Of a stretch of DNA of 64,000 nt, positions 63,851 to 64,000 are shown one piece after another. The stretch is taken from contig OX457050.1 in the NCBI GenBank assembly GCA_949752735.1, positions 41,021,553-41,085,552 of the forward strand, written 5' to 3'. The DNA comes from Lumbricus terrestris. Its lineage: Eukaryota > Annelida > Clitellata > Crassiclitellata > Lumbricidae. A program made the translations under genes and the position numbers. The notes below the pieces were generated by a model. The model searched no databases and had not been told where the DNA came from. It saw only the letters and a program-made list of their open reading frames with translations. Numbering within the stretch: position 1 is the first letter of the stretch; the number at the start of each line of letters is the position of its first letter.

Positions 63851-64000
63851 CCGATATGTCTGCGTAAACGTTTTTGAGCAGCTACAACATGTTTTGTTGT
63901 TGTTTTGATTGAAAATAAGACAGGCTTATTACTAGTTTTTATAGTTGAACATTGGACTTTATTATATGCAAACTATTCTTGTACCGTATATAAAATCATT

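Overview
The window reads as a piece of an invertebrate animal nuclear genome. Splice-like exon borders, long microsatellites, LTR and non-LTR retrotransposons, several classes of cut-and-paste transposon and a Polinton/Maverick-type virus-like element all point to a metazoan. No bacterial operon, rRNA or tRNA was seen. The octamer TAGGCCTA occurs at least 22 times by eye, where about one is expected by chance. I associate that bias with echinoderm and other marine deuterostome genomes, so a sea cucumber, sea urchin or relative is my best guess. This rests on recall and is of low to moderate confidence.

Layout. 1-3364 is a broken Ty3/gypsy pol split at a TTAA site by a 1.7 kb non-coding piggyBac-like element. 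4034-6977 is a DNA transposon with an 8-bp target duplication. 7716-9769 is a non-autonomous hAT-type element. 10085-13340 holds a host exon in a duplicated segment that carries two insertions. 14551-15709 is a solo LTR. 16718-23564 is a second, inverted piggyBac-like element whose (TATG)n tract was invaded by a complete 5051-bp LTR retrotransposon (17330-22380) with LTRs that look identical. 23.6-30.1 kb is the most host-like part and has several candidate exons. 30.7-49.7 kb is a patchwork of LINE fragments, a Merlin transposon, two relatives of the 4-kb transposon, a decayed hAT-like transposase gene, five foldback elements in total with the one at 12.3 kb, and a hAT/mariner-type nest. A CARD-encoding terminal exon lies at 49820-50121.

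50998-60975 is a roughly 10-kb Polinton/adintovirus-like element. On the + strand it has a protein-primed family B DNA polymerase, a zinc-binding protein and two fiber-like proteins. Convergent on the - strand are a small NUMOD1-like protein, a major capsid protein candidate and three further virion-type proteins. Integrase, packaging ATPase and protease are not visible. Most of its genes carry frameshifts or stops, and a LINE tail sits inside the capsid cluster.

The two points most worth following are these. First, a family of exactly 99-bp, phase-1 exons (10085, 25893, 26921) lies upstream of an 81-bp phase-1 exon and a phase-1 CARD exon, and may be a modular host gene family. Second, the virus-like element has start codons abutting TATA-like motifs and a perfect hairpin between its convergent gene blocks.
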